Assembly (NCBI GenBank): GCA_034522055.1 | Contig: JAXHLS010000006.1 | Span: 248,001-312,000 of the forward strand | Source of the DNA: Gammaproteobacteria bacterium | GTDB taxonomy: Bacteria > Pseudomonadota > Gammaproteobacteria > JAABTG01 | DNA: 64,000 nucleotides | Reading direction: 5' to 3' | The notes under the pieces: model-generated | What the model saw: the letters and a program-made list of their open reading frames with translations, nothing else | Told to the model about the DNA's origin: nothing | Databases searched by the model: none | Shown here: positions 51,823 to 59,842 of the stretch, piece by piece | Layout: the number at the start of each line of letters is the position of its first letter | How positions within the stretch are numbered: position 1 is the stretch's first letter | Made by a program: the position numbers and the translations under genes

Positions 51823-52413
51823 ATGAAAAACATCTGCTGGTTGATTCTAATATTTGTCACACTGCCAGCTTCGGCAATTGGAGAAGGCCTGGAAAAATCC
51901 TACGAAAAACACAACAGCAAAGACATGGCCGGATGGAAAAAAGATATGGCCGGATGGAAAGGTATTGTTTTTATTTGTTCTATCGATTCAAGTGATAAAG
52001 TTCTTGAAAAAATATGTCGTCGGGCAGAAACAGATATTGAGTTGTTAGCTGCAAGCAATAATGTGCCTCTGAAAGTCGTAGATGCAAATAAATTTGCACA
52101 CGCCGTGTTTTTTGCGTCCGCAAATGATTTTATAATTCTTGAATATGAGCTAATGGCAACCCAAAGCAGAGGCAATTATGATGCGAAGGCTGTACATGCT
52201 CGCCTTACATTTGAAGCTTTCTATTTAAATGCAATAGAGAAAGACTCAAAACCTACTTCTACCAATAATATCCCCAGATCTGGCTATTTAGAGTTATGGT
52301 CGCGAAGCGTTATCGGTTCTGGTACGCCGAATGGTATTGTGGAGCCGTTTAGTAACGGTGCTGAAACGCATATTAAGAAAGCATTGATTTTGTATTTGAA
52401 GTACAGCAAGTAA
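51823..52413 (+). CDS. Secreted hypothetical protein, 196 aa (cassette 1)
   Basis: A signal peptide (MKNICWLILIFVTLPASAIG) is followed by a charged region with a short repeat (KDMAGWK twice) and a mixed alpha/beta domain (ELLAASNNVPLKVVDANKFA). AT-rich compared with the rest of the window. An aagaggttgcg site precedes the ATG. An attC-like site begins two bases after the stop, the layout of an integron gene cassette. Function unknown. Confidence 0.65.
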   Translation: MKNICWLILIFVTLPASAIGEGLEKSYEKHNSKDMAGWKKDMAGWKGIVFICSIDSSDKVLEKICRRAETDIELLAASNNVPLKVVDANKFAHAVFFASANDFIILEYELMATQSRGNYDAKAVHARLTFEAFYLNAIEKDSKPTSTNNIPRSGYLELWSRSVIGSGTPNGIVEPFSNGAETHIKKALILYLKYSK

Positions 52414-52414
52414 T

Positions 52415-52493
52415 GCCTAACAATCACATCAAATTCGCTCCCTTCGGTCGCCGAACGCTTGTACCTCGTGCCGTTTATGTGTGGCGTTAGCTG
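52415..52493 (+). repeat. attC-like site 1 (79 bp)
   Basis: The left core is GCCTAAC (52415-52421), fitting RYYYAAC, and the right end is GGCGTTAGCTGC. Inner complementary parts such as GGTCGCCGAACGC lie between them. Position directly after a stop and ten bases before the next start is typical of attC in cassette arrays. Confidence 0.65.
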
Positions 52494-52503
52494 CTGATAC
52501 CAA

Positions 52504-52851
52504 ATGAGCAATTTCCGCTACCGCCTAAGAGAAACCGTAAGAATCTTAGCTGTGGGCGAAAATGATGTAAAGAATAGATTGGAGTTAGCCTGTAGCAAAC
52601 ATCTATTTATGGCCACTCCCTTTTTTGAGCCAGATCTTCCAGACTATTTTAAATTTAAATACGACAAAATAATTGAAAGTCTTACACAAAAGGAATGGGG
52701 TGTGCTAGAAATAAAAGGTGACAGACTTCGGGCCACATTACATAGAATGCATAAGAAAACGGCTTCAAATATCGCACTAGATATTTTGGTACTCTATATA
52801 GAATACGAAGAATATGTTCATGGCAATTTTCTACAGGAAAAAAGCAGCTAA
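52504..52851 (+). CDS. Hypothetical protein, 115 aa (cassette 2)
   Basis: The ATG lies 10 bp after attC-like site 1. The protein (MSNFRYRLRETVRILAVGEN .. LFMATPFFEPDLPDYFKFKY) is helical, soluble and AT-rich in codon use. No family recognised. The stop overlaps a degenerate attC-like left core. Confidence 0.6.
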   Translation: MSNFRYRLRETVRILAVGENDVKNRLELACSKHLFMATPFFEPDLPDYFKFKYDKIIESLTQKEWGVLEIKGDRLRATLHRMHKKTASNIALDILVLYIEYEEYVHGNFLQEKSS

Positions 52852-52923
52852 ACTGGTCAAGTTCGCCCGCTGCACGGGTTGGGGCCTCTGGTTAGCTGCC
52901 TTTCCTTACCTATCTCGTTAGGC
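52847..52923 (+). repeat. attC-like site 2 (degenerate)
   Basis: GCTAAAC (52847-52853) resembles the left core. GTTAGGC (52917-52923) fits GTTRRRY. A second GTTAGCT at 52891-52897 repeats the right end of site 1, so two sites may be merged here. Confidence 0.45.
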
Positions 52924-52952
52924 GAATAAAGCGATCAGCGGGCTTTAAAACG

Positions 52953-53219
52953 ATGCTAATTGAGCTTGGGCCCCAGAAGATTTCTGCGATAATTGGCGCT
53001 GTTATGGTACTGACTAGCTGCGGTGATCCCGGTCCTCCCGAAGACGAGGCATATAATGTTGGTTATGACATGGGTCTTGCCGATGAATGCAGTCATCGCG
53101 GGGTTTTAAAACAACCAATGCCTTCGGCATACGGTGATTCTTTAGATGAGGGTAAAATGGCGTCAGCCTTTCAAAGAGGATATTGGGCAGCACGAAATGA
53201 GACACGGCCATGCAAATGA
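52953..53219 (+). CDS. Small lipoprotein, 88 aa (cassette 3)
   Basis: The N-terminus has a hydrophobic stretch ending in the lipobox LTSC near residue 23 (SAIIGAVMVLTSCGDPG), so it is probably lipid-anchored. The rest is a short domain with GYDMGLADECSHRG and FQRGYWAARNETRPCK, in which two Cys may pair. AT-richer than the island average. Placed between attC-like sites 2 and 3. Confidence 0.6.
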   Translation: MLIELGPQKISAIIGAVMVLTSCGDPGPPEDEAYNVGYDMGLADECSHRGVLKQPMPSAYGDSLDEGKMASAFQRGYWAARNETRPCK

Positions 53220-53244
53220 AGCCAATGTACAATGTGCAGTTATC

Positions 53245-53290
53245 GCCTAAACAGGCGCTCCATTCGCGTAAATGAGCTTGGTCGTTAAGG
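53245..53290 (+). repeat. attC-like site 3 (weak)
   Basis: GCCTAAAC at 53245-53252 and GTTAAGG at 53284-53290 are imperfect cores around an inner ACAGGCGCTC stretch. The site is supported mostly by its position between two cassette genes. Confidence 0.35.
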
Positions 53291-53294
53291 AAGA

Positions 53295-53741
53295 ATGATA
53301 ATTAGCATGGATCTCAAATCAAAGTCTGTCGAGTTCCAGATTCCTATTGACCATTTTCGTGGATCTTATGCATGGGGCGTAGGAGCAAGGGAGAGTTTCC
53401 TGAATAACCTTGCGCTGCACCTTCGGGGTACGATAACTAGTGGCCCAACGCTGGTAGGAAAGATCGCGATAATAGATATTGAAGCACTAAAGGGAGAGGA
53501 GCCCAGCTCTTATGATAAAGAGTGGTTTAATGAAACAGTGGCCATAGGTCAAGTGAATGTTGGCGGGAATACCTTGCGCGTACACGCTAATGTTGCACGC
53601 TCCGGCATCCAATTCATGCTTAATCTTCTTAATTCATCTAAAGAAGCAGAGTTGGTGATGACTTGTCTTCCGTTGGAAGATAATGGCTTCGGGGGCCAGA
53701 AAAGCGACTTACTGAGAATATCTCTAGATTTAGGACGGTAG
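53295..53741 (+). CDS. Hypothetical protein, 148 aa (cassette 4)
   Basis: Begins MIISMDLKSKSVEFQIPIDH; a second ATG at 53307 is also possible. Beta-rich central part (GQVNVGGNTLRVHANVARSG). No signal peptide, no family recognised. It ends eight bases before an attC-like left core. Base composition matches the other cassettes. Confidence 0.6.
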   Translation: MIISMDLKSKSVEFQIPIDHFRGSYAWGVGARESFLNNLALHLRGTITSGPTLVGKIAIIDIEALKGEEPSSYDKEWFNETVAIGQVNVGGNTLRVHANVARSGIQFMLNLLNSSKEAELVMTCLPLEDNGFGGQKSDLLRISLDLGR

Positions 53742-53748
53742 GAAACAG

Positions 53749-53810
53749 ATCTAACAGCCACCTCCAACGTGACGCGGCATCGCTGCTCGCTTGAGGAGAG
53801 GCTTTAGGGC
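53749..53810 (+). repeat. attC-like site 4
   Basis: ATCTAAC (53749-53755) fits RYYYAAC, and the right end GCTTTAGGGC (53801-53810) is a degenerate GTTRRRY. It closes the AT-rich block; GC-rich island sequence resumes right after it. Confidence 0.45.
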
Positions 53811-53935
53811 TCGCTTCTCCCAATACCGAAACGAGGTGACCTCACGTCCTTGAATTCGTCCCAACCTCCGGGCAACCGTTCCAGGATCGCGTCAGTCCGG
53901 ACGACAACAGATATTGCCTTGATCAATACAGGCAT
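53804..53935 (-). pseudogene. Truncated small gene, 43 codons
   Basis: An ATG at 53935 behind aaggag gives MPVLIKAISVVVRTDAILER, then LPGGWDEFKDVRSP and a stop 43 codons in. The start looks authentic. The C-terminus ends exactly where the cassette block begins, so insertion of the cassettes may have cut it. It diverges from the TPR gene at 54184. Confidence 0.45.
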
Positions 53936-54183
53936 GGACACTCCTTGCTTGCCGGCTTTGAGAATTCCGACAGCCAGGTAGAGAGCAGGCAAGCGGGCCT
54001 TGCGGTTGGACGCCGCCCGTCGAAGAAACAACCGCGCTCCGGTATCATGCGGCCGTCGTCATCATGCACGACCGGCGCCTCGTGCAAGGGCAGGTATTGC
54101 CCGGCAGTCAATACATTTCAGATCGCTCGGGTGCCGGTGACGATTCACATGACCGACCGATTACCCAGCATTCAACGAGTCCA

Positions 54184-55278
54184 ATGAATAGCCCTAAAGC
54201 CCCGGAAATCCTTCAGATCCCCGTCGCCGAATTCGATGTATCCACGCTGCCCGCGAATGCGCGCACGCCCGGCACGGAGGCGTTCGAGCAGGCTGTGCTG
54301 ACCTACTTGGCGCTCAGGTATGCCGAGCGGGGATGGGCCGCGGCCGTAACAGTGGACGATGGGTACATCCGGGTGGTCGCCGTCCCTGAGCAGGGGGTGG
54401 AGCCGAAGCACTATGTGATCGGCCTGTTGCAGCATGGCTTCCTCGAGGACGCCCTGCCGATGCTCGAGGCGCTGTACGGCATGCTCGATGACCCGGACAT
54501 CGCCTACAACTACGGCATCTGCCTCAGCGAACTCGGCCGCACCGATGAATGCATCGAGCCGCTTAAGCATTGCCTTCGACTCGACCCCACCTACGCGCAT
54601 TCGGCCGTGGGTCTTGGGGTGGCCTATGCACGAAGCGGACGCGACGAGGAGGCCGCAGAGACCCTGCGCAACGCGCTGGAGCTGCAACCGGGCGATGCGT
54701 TCGCGCTGCGCAACCTCGCCGCGGTTCTGGGCCGGCAGGGCAAGCTGGCCGAGGCGTTGCCGTTGTTTCGTCAGGCGGTCGCCGCCGCACCGGACCAGCC
54801 GGAAGCGCTTTACAACCTGGCCCAGTGTCTCGAGCAGCTGGGTGGCGGCCACCGCGGTGAGGCGGAGGCTTTGTACAAGAAGCTGATTCAGAAGTTTCCG
54901 CAACACGCGGTCGGCGATGCCGCCATCAAGGCCGCGAACCGCATGTCCAACGAAGACCTGCACCGTGCGGTCGATGGCAAGCCGCGGCCTGATGCGATCC
55001 AGTACATGCTGGGCGCCATGGAGACCTTTGCGAAGCTGCCACGTGAAAAGAGCGGAGAGGTGGTAATGGAGATCGCCAAGCTCGGGCAATCCGGCCTTTC
55101 GATTAATGAACCGGGCAAGCGACACACGCTGCAAGCCCTGCCGGGGGACTACTCCGGCTTGCAGCTGCTGTGCCTGATGCACGTCGGCTTCCGGCTTTTC
55201 GATCCCAATACCGATCCGGGTACCGGACTGCAGCGGGAGTACGAAATCGCCAAGGGCATGCAAAGCAAGCCGAAATGA
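54184..55278 (+). CDS. TPR-repeat protein, 364 aa
   Basis: Three or four tetratricopeptide repeats are visible between about residues 110 and 240: AYNYGICLSELGRTDECIEP, HSAVGLGVAYARSGRDEEAA, ALRNLAAVLGRQGKLAEALP and ALYNLAQCLEQLGG. The N-terminal 100 residues form a separate domain (TYLALRYAERGWAAAVTVDD). The C-terminus is unrelated to TPR. I chose 54184, since the upstream frame is not protein-like. It overlaps the next gene by four bases, so the two are coupled. Possibly a scaffold; partner unknown. Confidence 0.75.
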   Translation: MNSPKAPEILQIPVAEFDVSTLPANARTPGTEAFEQAVLTYLALRYAERGWAAAVTVDDGYIRVVAVPEQGVEPKHYVIGLLQHGFLEDALPMLEALYGMLDDPDIAYNYGICLSELGRTDECIEPLKHCLRLDPTYAHSAVGLGVAYARSGRDEEAAETLRNALELQPGDAFALRNLAAVLGRQGKLAEALPLFRQAVAAAPDQPEALYNLAQCLEQLGGGHRGEAEALYKKLIQKFPQHAVGDAAIKAANRMSNEDLHRAVDGKPRPDAIQYMLGAMETFAKLPREKSGEVVMEIAKLGQSGLSINEPGKRHTLQALPGDYSGLQLLCLMHVGFRLFDPNTDPGTGLQREYEIAKGMQSKPK

Positions 55279-55595
55279 GCGCTATCCCGAAGCCCTACCT
55301 CGAGATTATCGAACCGCTGATGGGGGCGGCCAGGGGCTTCCTTGAACAGGGTGAGTCGCTGGTCCCGTTCGCCTTTGTCGGCACCTTGAGCACGCAACAG
55401 GTACACCCGGTGAAAATGGATGCAACGAGCGAGGCGTGCAAGGATGCCTCGGCGCGGGAGATCCGCGCGCTTGCCCACACTTATGCGGCCGACTTCGTGT
55501 TCGTGATCATGGAAGCGTGGTCGTTGCCGCCGAAAAAAGCCGCGCGCATCGACGACATCCTGGACCGCTACGGCTCGATCGGCGCCTCATGTTAG
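55275..55595 (+). CDS. Hypothetical protein, 106 aa
   Basis: The ATG overlaps the TPR gene stop (ATGA). The protein (MSAIPKPYLEIIEPLMGAAR .. VPFAFVGTLSTQQVHPVKMD) is small and soluble with a C-terminal helix (PPKKAARIDDILDRYGS). No family recognised. Translational coupling suggests it works with the TPR protein. Confidence 0.65.
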   Translation: MSAIPKPYLEIIEPLMGAARGFLEQGESLVPFAFVGTLSTQQVHPVKMDATSEACKDASAREIRALAHTYAADFVFVIMEAWSLPPKKAARIDDILDRYGSIGASC

Positions 55596-55727
55596 CGGCT
55601 GAGTAAATCCGCGCATAAATGGCGAAGGTCGCAGTCGCGGGTTCAGGCGGCGTGACTCGGCCTCAGCGCGGATAGGTCGCCTCGACTCAAGCCAGGTCAC
55701 GCCGCCGGGGTGGGCTTAAGAGTCGGC

Positions 55728-55905
55728 TCAGAAGATCAAGTCATCGTCGTCGACTTCAAAGGTCGTTATGCGGTCTTGTTGCATGAGTTCGACCAGCTGC
55801 CGATCGTATCGGCTCCAGATGGCATCGCGGAGTTCGTCGATAAAGTCATCAGATCGCCAATGCCTGCTCTGGTGTCCAGTCGTCCGGTATCGGGGGATGG
55901 GTCAT
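55728..55905 (-). pseudogene. IS21 downstream small ORF with frameshift
   Basis: The ATG at 55905 overlaps the istB stop (ATGA). The frame starts MTHPPIPDDWTPEQALAI and meets TGATGA, while a shifted frame continues DDFIDELRDAIWSRYDRQ then LVELMQQDR to the stop at 55728. The two halves read as one protein of about 60 residues, of a type I associate with IS21 elements. A one- or two-base change near 55850 breaks it. Confidence 0.55.
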
Positions 55906-56674
55906 GGTTGGGCTCCTTTGTTGGATTTGGCTGCGGATTGGCGCCGCTGCGCCTGTTGCTGCTGTCGCTCCTTGGCCTCCTTGAGCCGGTAGGATTCACC
56001 TTCGATAGTGAGGATCTCGGAGCGGTGTACCAGCCGGTCCACGAGGGAGACCACGCAGGAGGCGTTGGGAAAGACTTCACCCCATTCGGCGAAGGGTCGG
56101 TTGGTGGTGACCAGGGTGGATTTCTCCTCGTAGCGGCGGGAGACGATCTCGAACAGCAGATCGGCATGGCGATTGGAGTAGGCGAGATACCCCACCTCGT
56201 CGACCGCTAGCAGTTGAGGGCGGGCGTAGCGGGCGAGGCGCCGCTTGAGGGCGCTGTCGCCATCCTGGGCGGCCAAGTCATTGAGCATCTGGCCGGCGCT
56301 GGTAAAGAGGACGCTGTGGCCGGCCAGCACCGCTTGATGGGCGATGTTGCGGGCCAGGGTGGATTTGCCGACCCCGTTGGGTCCCACCAGGATGATATTG
56401 ACCGCCTCGGTAAGGAAGTCGAGGCGCATCAGCTCACTGACCAGTTCCCGGTCGCAACGGCTGGGCCAGCCCCAGTCGAAGTCGGCCAGGGGTTTGAAGC
56501 GGCCCAGCCGCGCCCCTTCATGCGCCGCTCGAGGCTGCGGTCGGCACGTTCTTCCTCTTCCCACTGGATCAGGGACTCGACCCAGCCAGCGTCGGCGTGC
56601 TCCTCCCAATGGCTCAGCAGGCCATGGAGCTTGAGGGCCGTGGCCCGTTCTTTCAGGGATGGGTTAGGGATCAT
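55902..56674 (-). pseudogene. istB: IstB-like ATP-binding protein, frameshifted
   Basis: The N-terminal part starts at 56674 ([20 protein letters not shown] .. ERADRSLERRMK). The rest is in another frame (ARLGRFKPLADFDWGWPS .. VGPNGVGKSTLARNIAHQ, LLAVDEVGYLAYSN) down to 55902. Walker A and B are intact. The shift lies in the run AAGGGGCGCGG near 56515. IstB loads the IstA transposase onto target DNA by its AAA+ ATPase activity. ATGA overlap with istA. Broken unless the shift is a sequencing error. Confidence 0.85.
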
Positions 56675-58200
56675 TGGGGCTCCTCCTGGGCGTCGTCTTC
56701 GGCTTCGGGCGGGGTGGACTGCAAGGCGTCGTAGCCGCCCAGATCATGGGTGCGTACCACCAGCCCCCTGGCGCGCGCGTGGTCGATGCGCACTCCCACC
56801 CGGGGCGGCTGGTTTCTCGCCTCGCGCCTCCGCTGCAGGGCGATGCGCACGCCGTTGGGGTGAGCGACCCCGTGGGCCAGGCTCTCCTGGATGGCCGCTT
56901 CCAGCTCGGGGGCGCCGTAGGCATCGAGGAGGCGCAGCAGGGCGGCGGTGATGGCGCCGAGGTTGTCGCCACGCTCAGCGGCCTGTATGAGTAACTGCCG
57001 GCTGGCCGGTGCGGCCTGGGCCAGGTGGTCCTGGCCGCGATGATGCCGGGCCTGGCGTTTGATCTGGACCAGTGCCTCGATGTGTTCCGGCTGTTCGATC
57101 TGCCGGCCCTTGTCGTAGCTGCGCGGGTGGCGGGCGATGACGTCTCCGCCGTCGAGGATCCGCACCTCGGTGGGTGAGGCCGAGACGGTGAGGGTGCGGC
57201 GCACATGGGTGTGGGGCACGCTGTAGTCGTTGCCCTCGAAGCGCGCGTAAGGGGTCTTGCCGATGTGGACCTCGACCCGCTCGTCGGTGGGATAGGGGTT
57301 ATCGGGCAGCGCCAGCAGGGGCTCCTGCTCGAAGGCCTGGCGCACCGAGAGGGCACGGTCCTCCGGGCAGGGCCGGTCCATGGCCCAGCCGTTGCACCAG
57401 GCCTCGGCCTGGGCATTGAGGTCATCGATGTCGGTCCATTGGCGGGCCGGCCAGAAATTATCGCGTATCGTGCGGATGGCGCGTTCCACCCGCCCCTTCT
57501 CGTTGCCCCGGGCCACCGCCACCGGACGGGGCTCGAAGCGGTAGTGGGCGGCGAACTCGAGCAAGGTGGGATGGAAGCGGATGGCCTCACCCTGGCGCTC
57601 CAGCACGGCGCTTTTGAGGTTGTCGTAGAGCAGGACCTTGGGCAGGCCGTTCGAGGCGGTGAAGGCCGCCTCATGGCCCCGCAGGAAGTTGGCCATCTTG
57701 GCATCGAGGAAGAAGCGCAAAAAAATGCGCCGGGAGTAGCTGAGCACCATGACAAAGGCCATCAGGGCATGGGTTGCGCGGCCGATGGTGAGCTTGCCGA
57801 AATGGCCCCAGTCGATCTGTCCCTGGTCGCCGGGCAGGGTCTTCAGGCGCAGAAAGGCCTCGGGCCGGGGGCGTGGCCGGTAACAGGCGAGCTGATGGCG
57901 GAAGTGGTCGGGGCCGCCGGGGTAGCCCCGTTCACGCACCATGCCGTAGAGGCGGCTGGCGGTGAGCGTGGGGAACTGGGCCAGGGTGTCGGTGATGAAC
58001 GGCAGATAAGGATCGATCATCGACGGCTGCGCAGCCCGCTCGACCTTCGGCATGCCGGCCTGGGAGAGCACCCGATTGACGACGTTGTGGTGTACGCCCA
58101 ACTGGCTGGCAATGGTGCCCACCCGCCACTTCTCGACGTAGTGATAGCGCAGGATCTGCGCCTCTTGTTCTTTGCTGATGGCCAATGCGTTTCTCCTCAT
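56671..58200 (-). CDS. istA: IstA-like transposase (IS21 family)
   Basis: A 509-residue transposase. The N-terminal helix-turn-helix is [20 protein letters not shown], and [14 protein letters not shown] carries the first catalytic Asp near residue 129. [16 protein letters not shown] has the second, and [19 protein letters not shown] the Glu of the DDE triad. The start at 58200 is preceded by gaggagaaac. An intact transposase next to a frameshifted IstB suggests recent loss of function. It may have inserted between the TPR pair and the DUF3644 gene. Confidence 0.93.
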   Translation of the reverse strand: MRRNALAISKEQEAQILRYHYVEKWRVGTIASQLGVHHNVVNRVLSQAGMPKVERAAQPSMIDPYLPFITDTLAQFPTLTASRLYGMVRERGYPGGPDHFRHQLACYRPRPRPEAFLRLKTLPGDQGQIDWGHFGKLTIGRATHALMAFVMVLSYSRRIFLRFFLDAKMANFLRGHEAAFTASNGLPKVLLYDNLKSAVLERQGEAIRFHPTLLEFAAHYRFEPRPVAVARGNEKGRVERAIRTIRDNFWPARQWTDIDDLNAQAEAWCNGWAMDRPCPEDRALSVRQAFEQEPLLALPDNPYPTDERVEVHIGKTPYARFEGNDYSVPHTHVRRTLTVSASPTEVRILDGGDVIARHPRSYDKGRQIEQPEHIEALVQIKRQARHHRGQDHLAQAAPASRQLLIQAAERGDNLGAITAALLRLLDAYGAPELEAAIQESLAHGVAHPNGVRIALQRRREARNQPPRVGVRIDHARARGLVVRTHDLGGYDALQSTPPEAEDDAQEEPQ

Positions 58201-58216
58201 CTCGTGGCCGGCCGGC

Positions 58217-58678
58217 TCAAGGGGGCTGAGCCCGGGCGCCTGGTGGCCCCTGTCGGGTGACTGTTCCAAGCGCAGCAGCGGCGGTGGCGCGATGAAGCGG
58301 GCCGGTACGCAGGAAAGGTCCGCACTCACGGCCGCAGAAGTGGCAGCGAATGGGCGCCATCATCGGCGCGCCATCCGCACCGCGGCGGCCAGCCGGCCTC
58401 GCCGGAACGGGGGGTAGTGGATCATGAGGGGGCGGGGCCGGGGAACCCTGATGCGTCACTTTCTGCCTTCTCGCCCGGTAGCGGCGTTGCCGCTCGGCAT
58501 GCTTGTGCCGGCCCTGGCGGCTCTGCTGGTAGCGCCAGCCGGCGGCCCGCAGAGACGCGCTTCGTGCCACCTGCGCACACCCCTCAGGGCAATAGATGTT
58601 GCCGCGGTCACAGCCGCTGCAGATCATCACTTGACGGTGACAACGGGCGCAGTTGTACAGGCGTGCAGAGTTCTCCAT
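58217..58678 (-). CDS. Cysteine-rich passenger protein upstream of istA, 153 aa
   Basis: Begins [20 protein letters not shown] and has several Cys pairs ([21 protein letters not shown]) suited to zinc binding, with a very basic middle ([15 protein letters not shown]). I have seen proteins of this type beside IS21-like transposases but cannot name a function. It is 16 bp upstream of istA on the same strand. The C-terminal Pro/Ala-rich part is probably disordered. Confidence 0.55.
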   Translation of the reverse strand: MENSARLYNCARCHRQVMICSGCDRGNIYCPEGCAQVARSASLRAAGWRYQQSRQGRHKHAERQRRYRARRQKVTHQGSPAPPPHDPLPPVPARPAGRRGADGAPMMAPIRCHFCGRECGPFLRTGPLHRATAAAALGTVTRQGPPGARAQPP

Positions 58679-58759
58679 CGGCGATCCAGGCCGATGAGGA
58701 CTTGATTGTCAGGGGAAAACGAGAAATAGTGTGCGGGCTCGTGCTCTGCACGGCCCGGG

Positions 58760-58807
58760 GTGCGATACCGGGATCGACGGCCAAGTCAATTAGACCCGGT
58801 ATCGCAC
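58760..58807. repeat. Inverted repeat, 13-bp perfect arms
   Basis: GTGCGATACCGGG (58760-58772) and CCCGGTATCGCAC (58795-58807) flank 22 bases. It lies 82 bp upstream of the passenger ORF. It may be part of a mobile-element end or an operator. Confidence 0.55.
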
Positions 58808-59842
58808 CTGTCTCAACGGCCCCTCTTCATCTACCCGATTCCGGCACTCTTGTCACCGGTTGCTCGCGGCCGCCCGCCTGCCGGCTCAGCGACTGATTGG
58901 CCTACCAATCAATCCTTCGCCAGATATGCGCGGGTTTTTACAGCCAGCTACACCTCACCGTACCGGATCGATGTGGTGACGTTCTCGCTCGAAACCCGGC
59001 ACGGCATCTGGGTGGCCCAGGCGCCCATCAAGCCGAAGGGCGTCTCAAAGAAGCGGCGGACCTTCGCCATGCCGGAATTCCGGCTATTCACCGAGGCAGA
59101 AGGGCGGTTCGTGGATCTATTGCCGGAGAAGGACGGGGAGAACAGAGCGGCGGGCGGGCTGCATTAGGCCGCTGCGACCATGGCGTAGGCGGTACACTGG
59201 GGATCATTGCCGAAGGCGCCGAGCACCAGCGCGCTATAAATGCGCCGTTGCAGGAGATCGGCCGACACCGGGCGCGTACGGCGCGGTAGTAGCCGTTGGC
59301 GCAGTTCTCCACCGCGGATCTGCCCAGTTCAGCCGCCGAGCGGCGGGGATGTCCCACTCGCTGCGCCGCAGGCTCGCCATTTCGGGTGGGTCGACAGGCG
59401 GGGATATTCGCAGCATAGTGTGCATGACTCCGGTAAGGTTGGTCGCTCAGGTGCTTTTACCTGCGGTAACAGCATGCCGATATAAACCTGAGGCGATCAG
59501 GAGGATAGGCAAGCAAGCATCTCGGAGGCAGAAGGAATCCCGTTCTCTTTTTGGGTCGGTTCTTCTATGACCGAAACCGTCTCCCGGCGGGCTCGTCGGC
59601 TAAAATCGCTTTTCAGGACGGAGCGCCCCATTTCCAGATAGAACGTTTCGTTACAACCGCCATGTCTTAGCTCAGTGTTCTGAACAACGGCCGATCACAG
59701 TATTTGTATCGCCGAAGTGATTTGCTATTAGGTAATCGATGAAGTGTTTCTATTAAAGTTTATGAGCACCCCAAACAACGGCGGGGATAGCTACGGTGCA
59801 CAACGCAAGGACGTTCTCGAAAGACGTTAGGTGCCAACAAGT
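58808..59842. other. Intergenic region with gene debris before the DUF3644 gene
   Basis: A frame around 58910-59167 reads SPYRIDVVTFSLETRHGIWV and then KKRRTFAMPEFRLFTEAEGR, which looks like a protein remnant without a proper start. The rest, up to 59842, shows no gene; the last 250 bp are AT-richer and probably contain the promoter of the DUF3644 gene. Confidence 0.4.

Larger units (their letters stand above)
55728..58680 (-). mobile_element. IS21-family element with passenger ORFs, decaying
   Basis: The element holds istA (56671-58200), istB (55902-56674, frameshifted), a small frameshifted third ORF overlapping istB (55728-55905), and a cysteine-rich ORF upstream of istA (58217-58678). 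All are on the minus strand with tight overlaps. I could not fix the terminal inverted repeats, so the bounds given are gene bounds. Confidence 0.75.

Noticed and set aside
59221-59247. A third copy of the leader element (GAGCACCAGCGCGCTATAAATGC)
   Set aside because: It shares the start and the TATAAATGC part with copy A but lacks CAGCTTGC, GCTAAAGCG and the hairpin. It may be chance.
59825-59842. A GTTAGGTGCC attC-like core just before the DUF3644 gene
   Set aside because: The right core fits GTTRRRY but no left core or inner complementary parts were found upstream, so one match is not enough.
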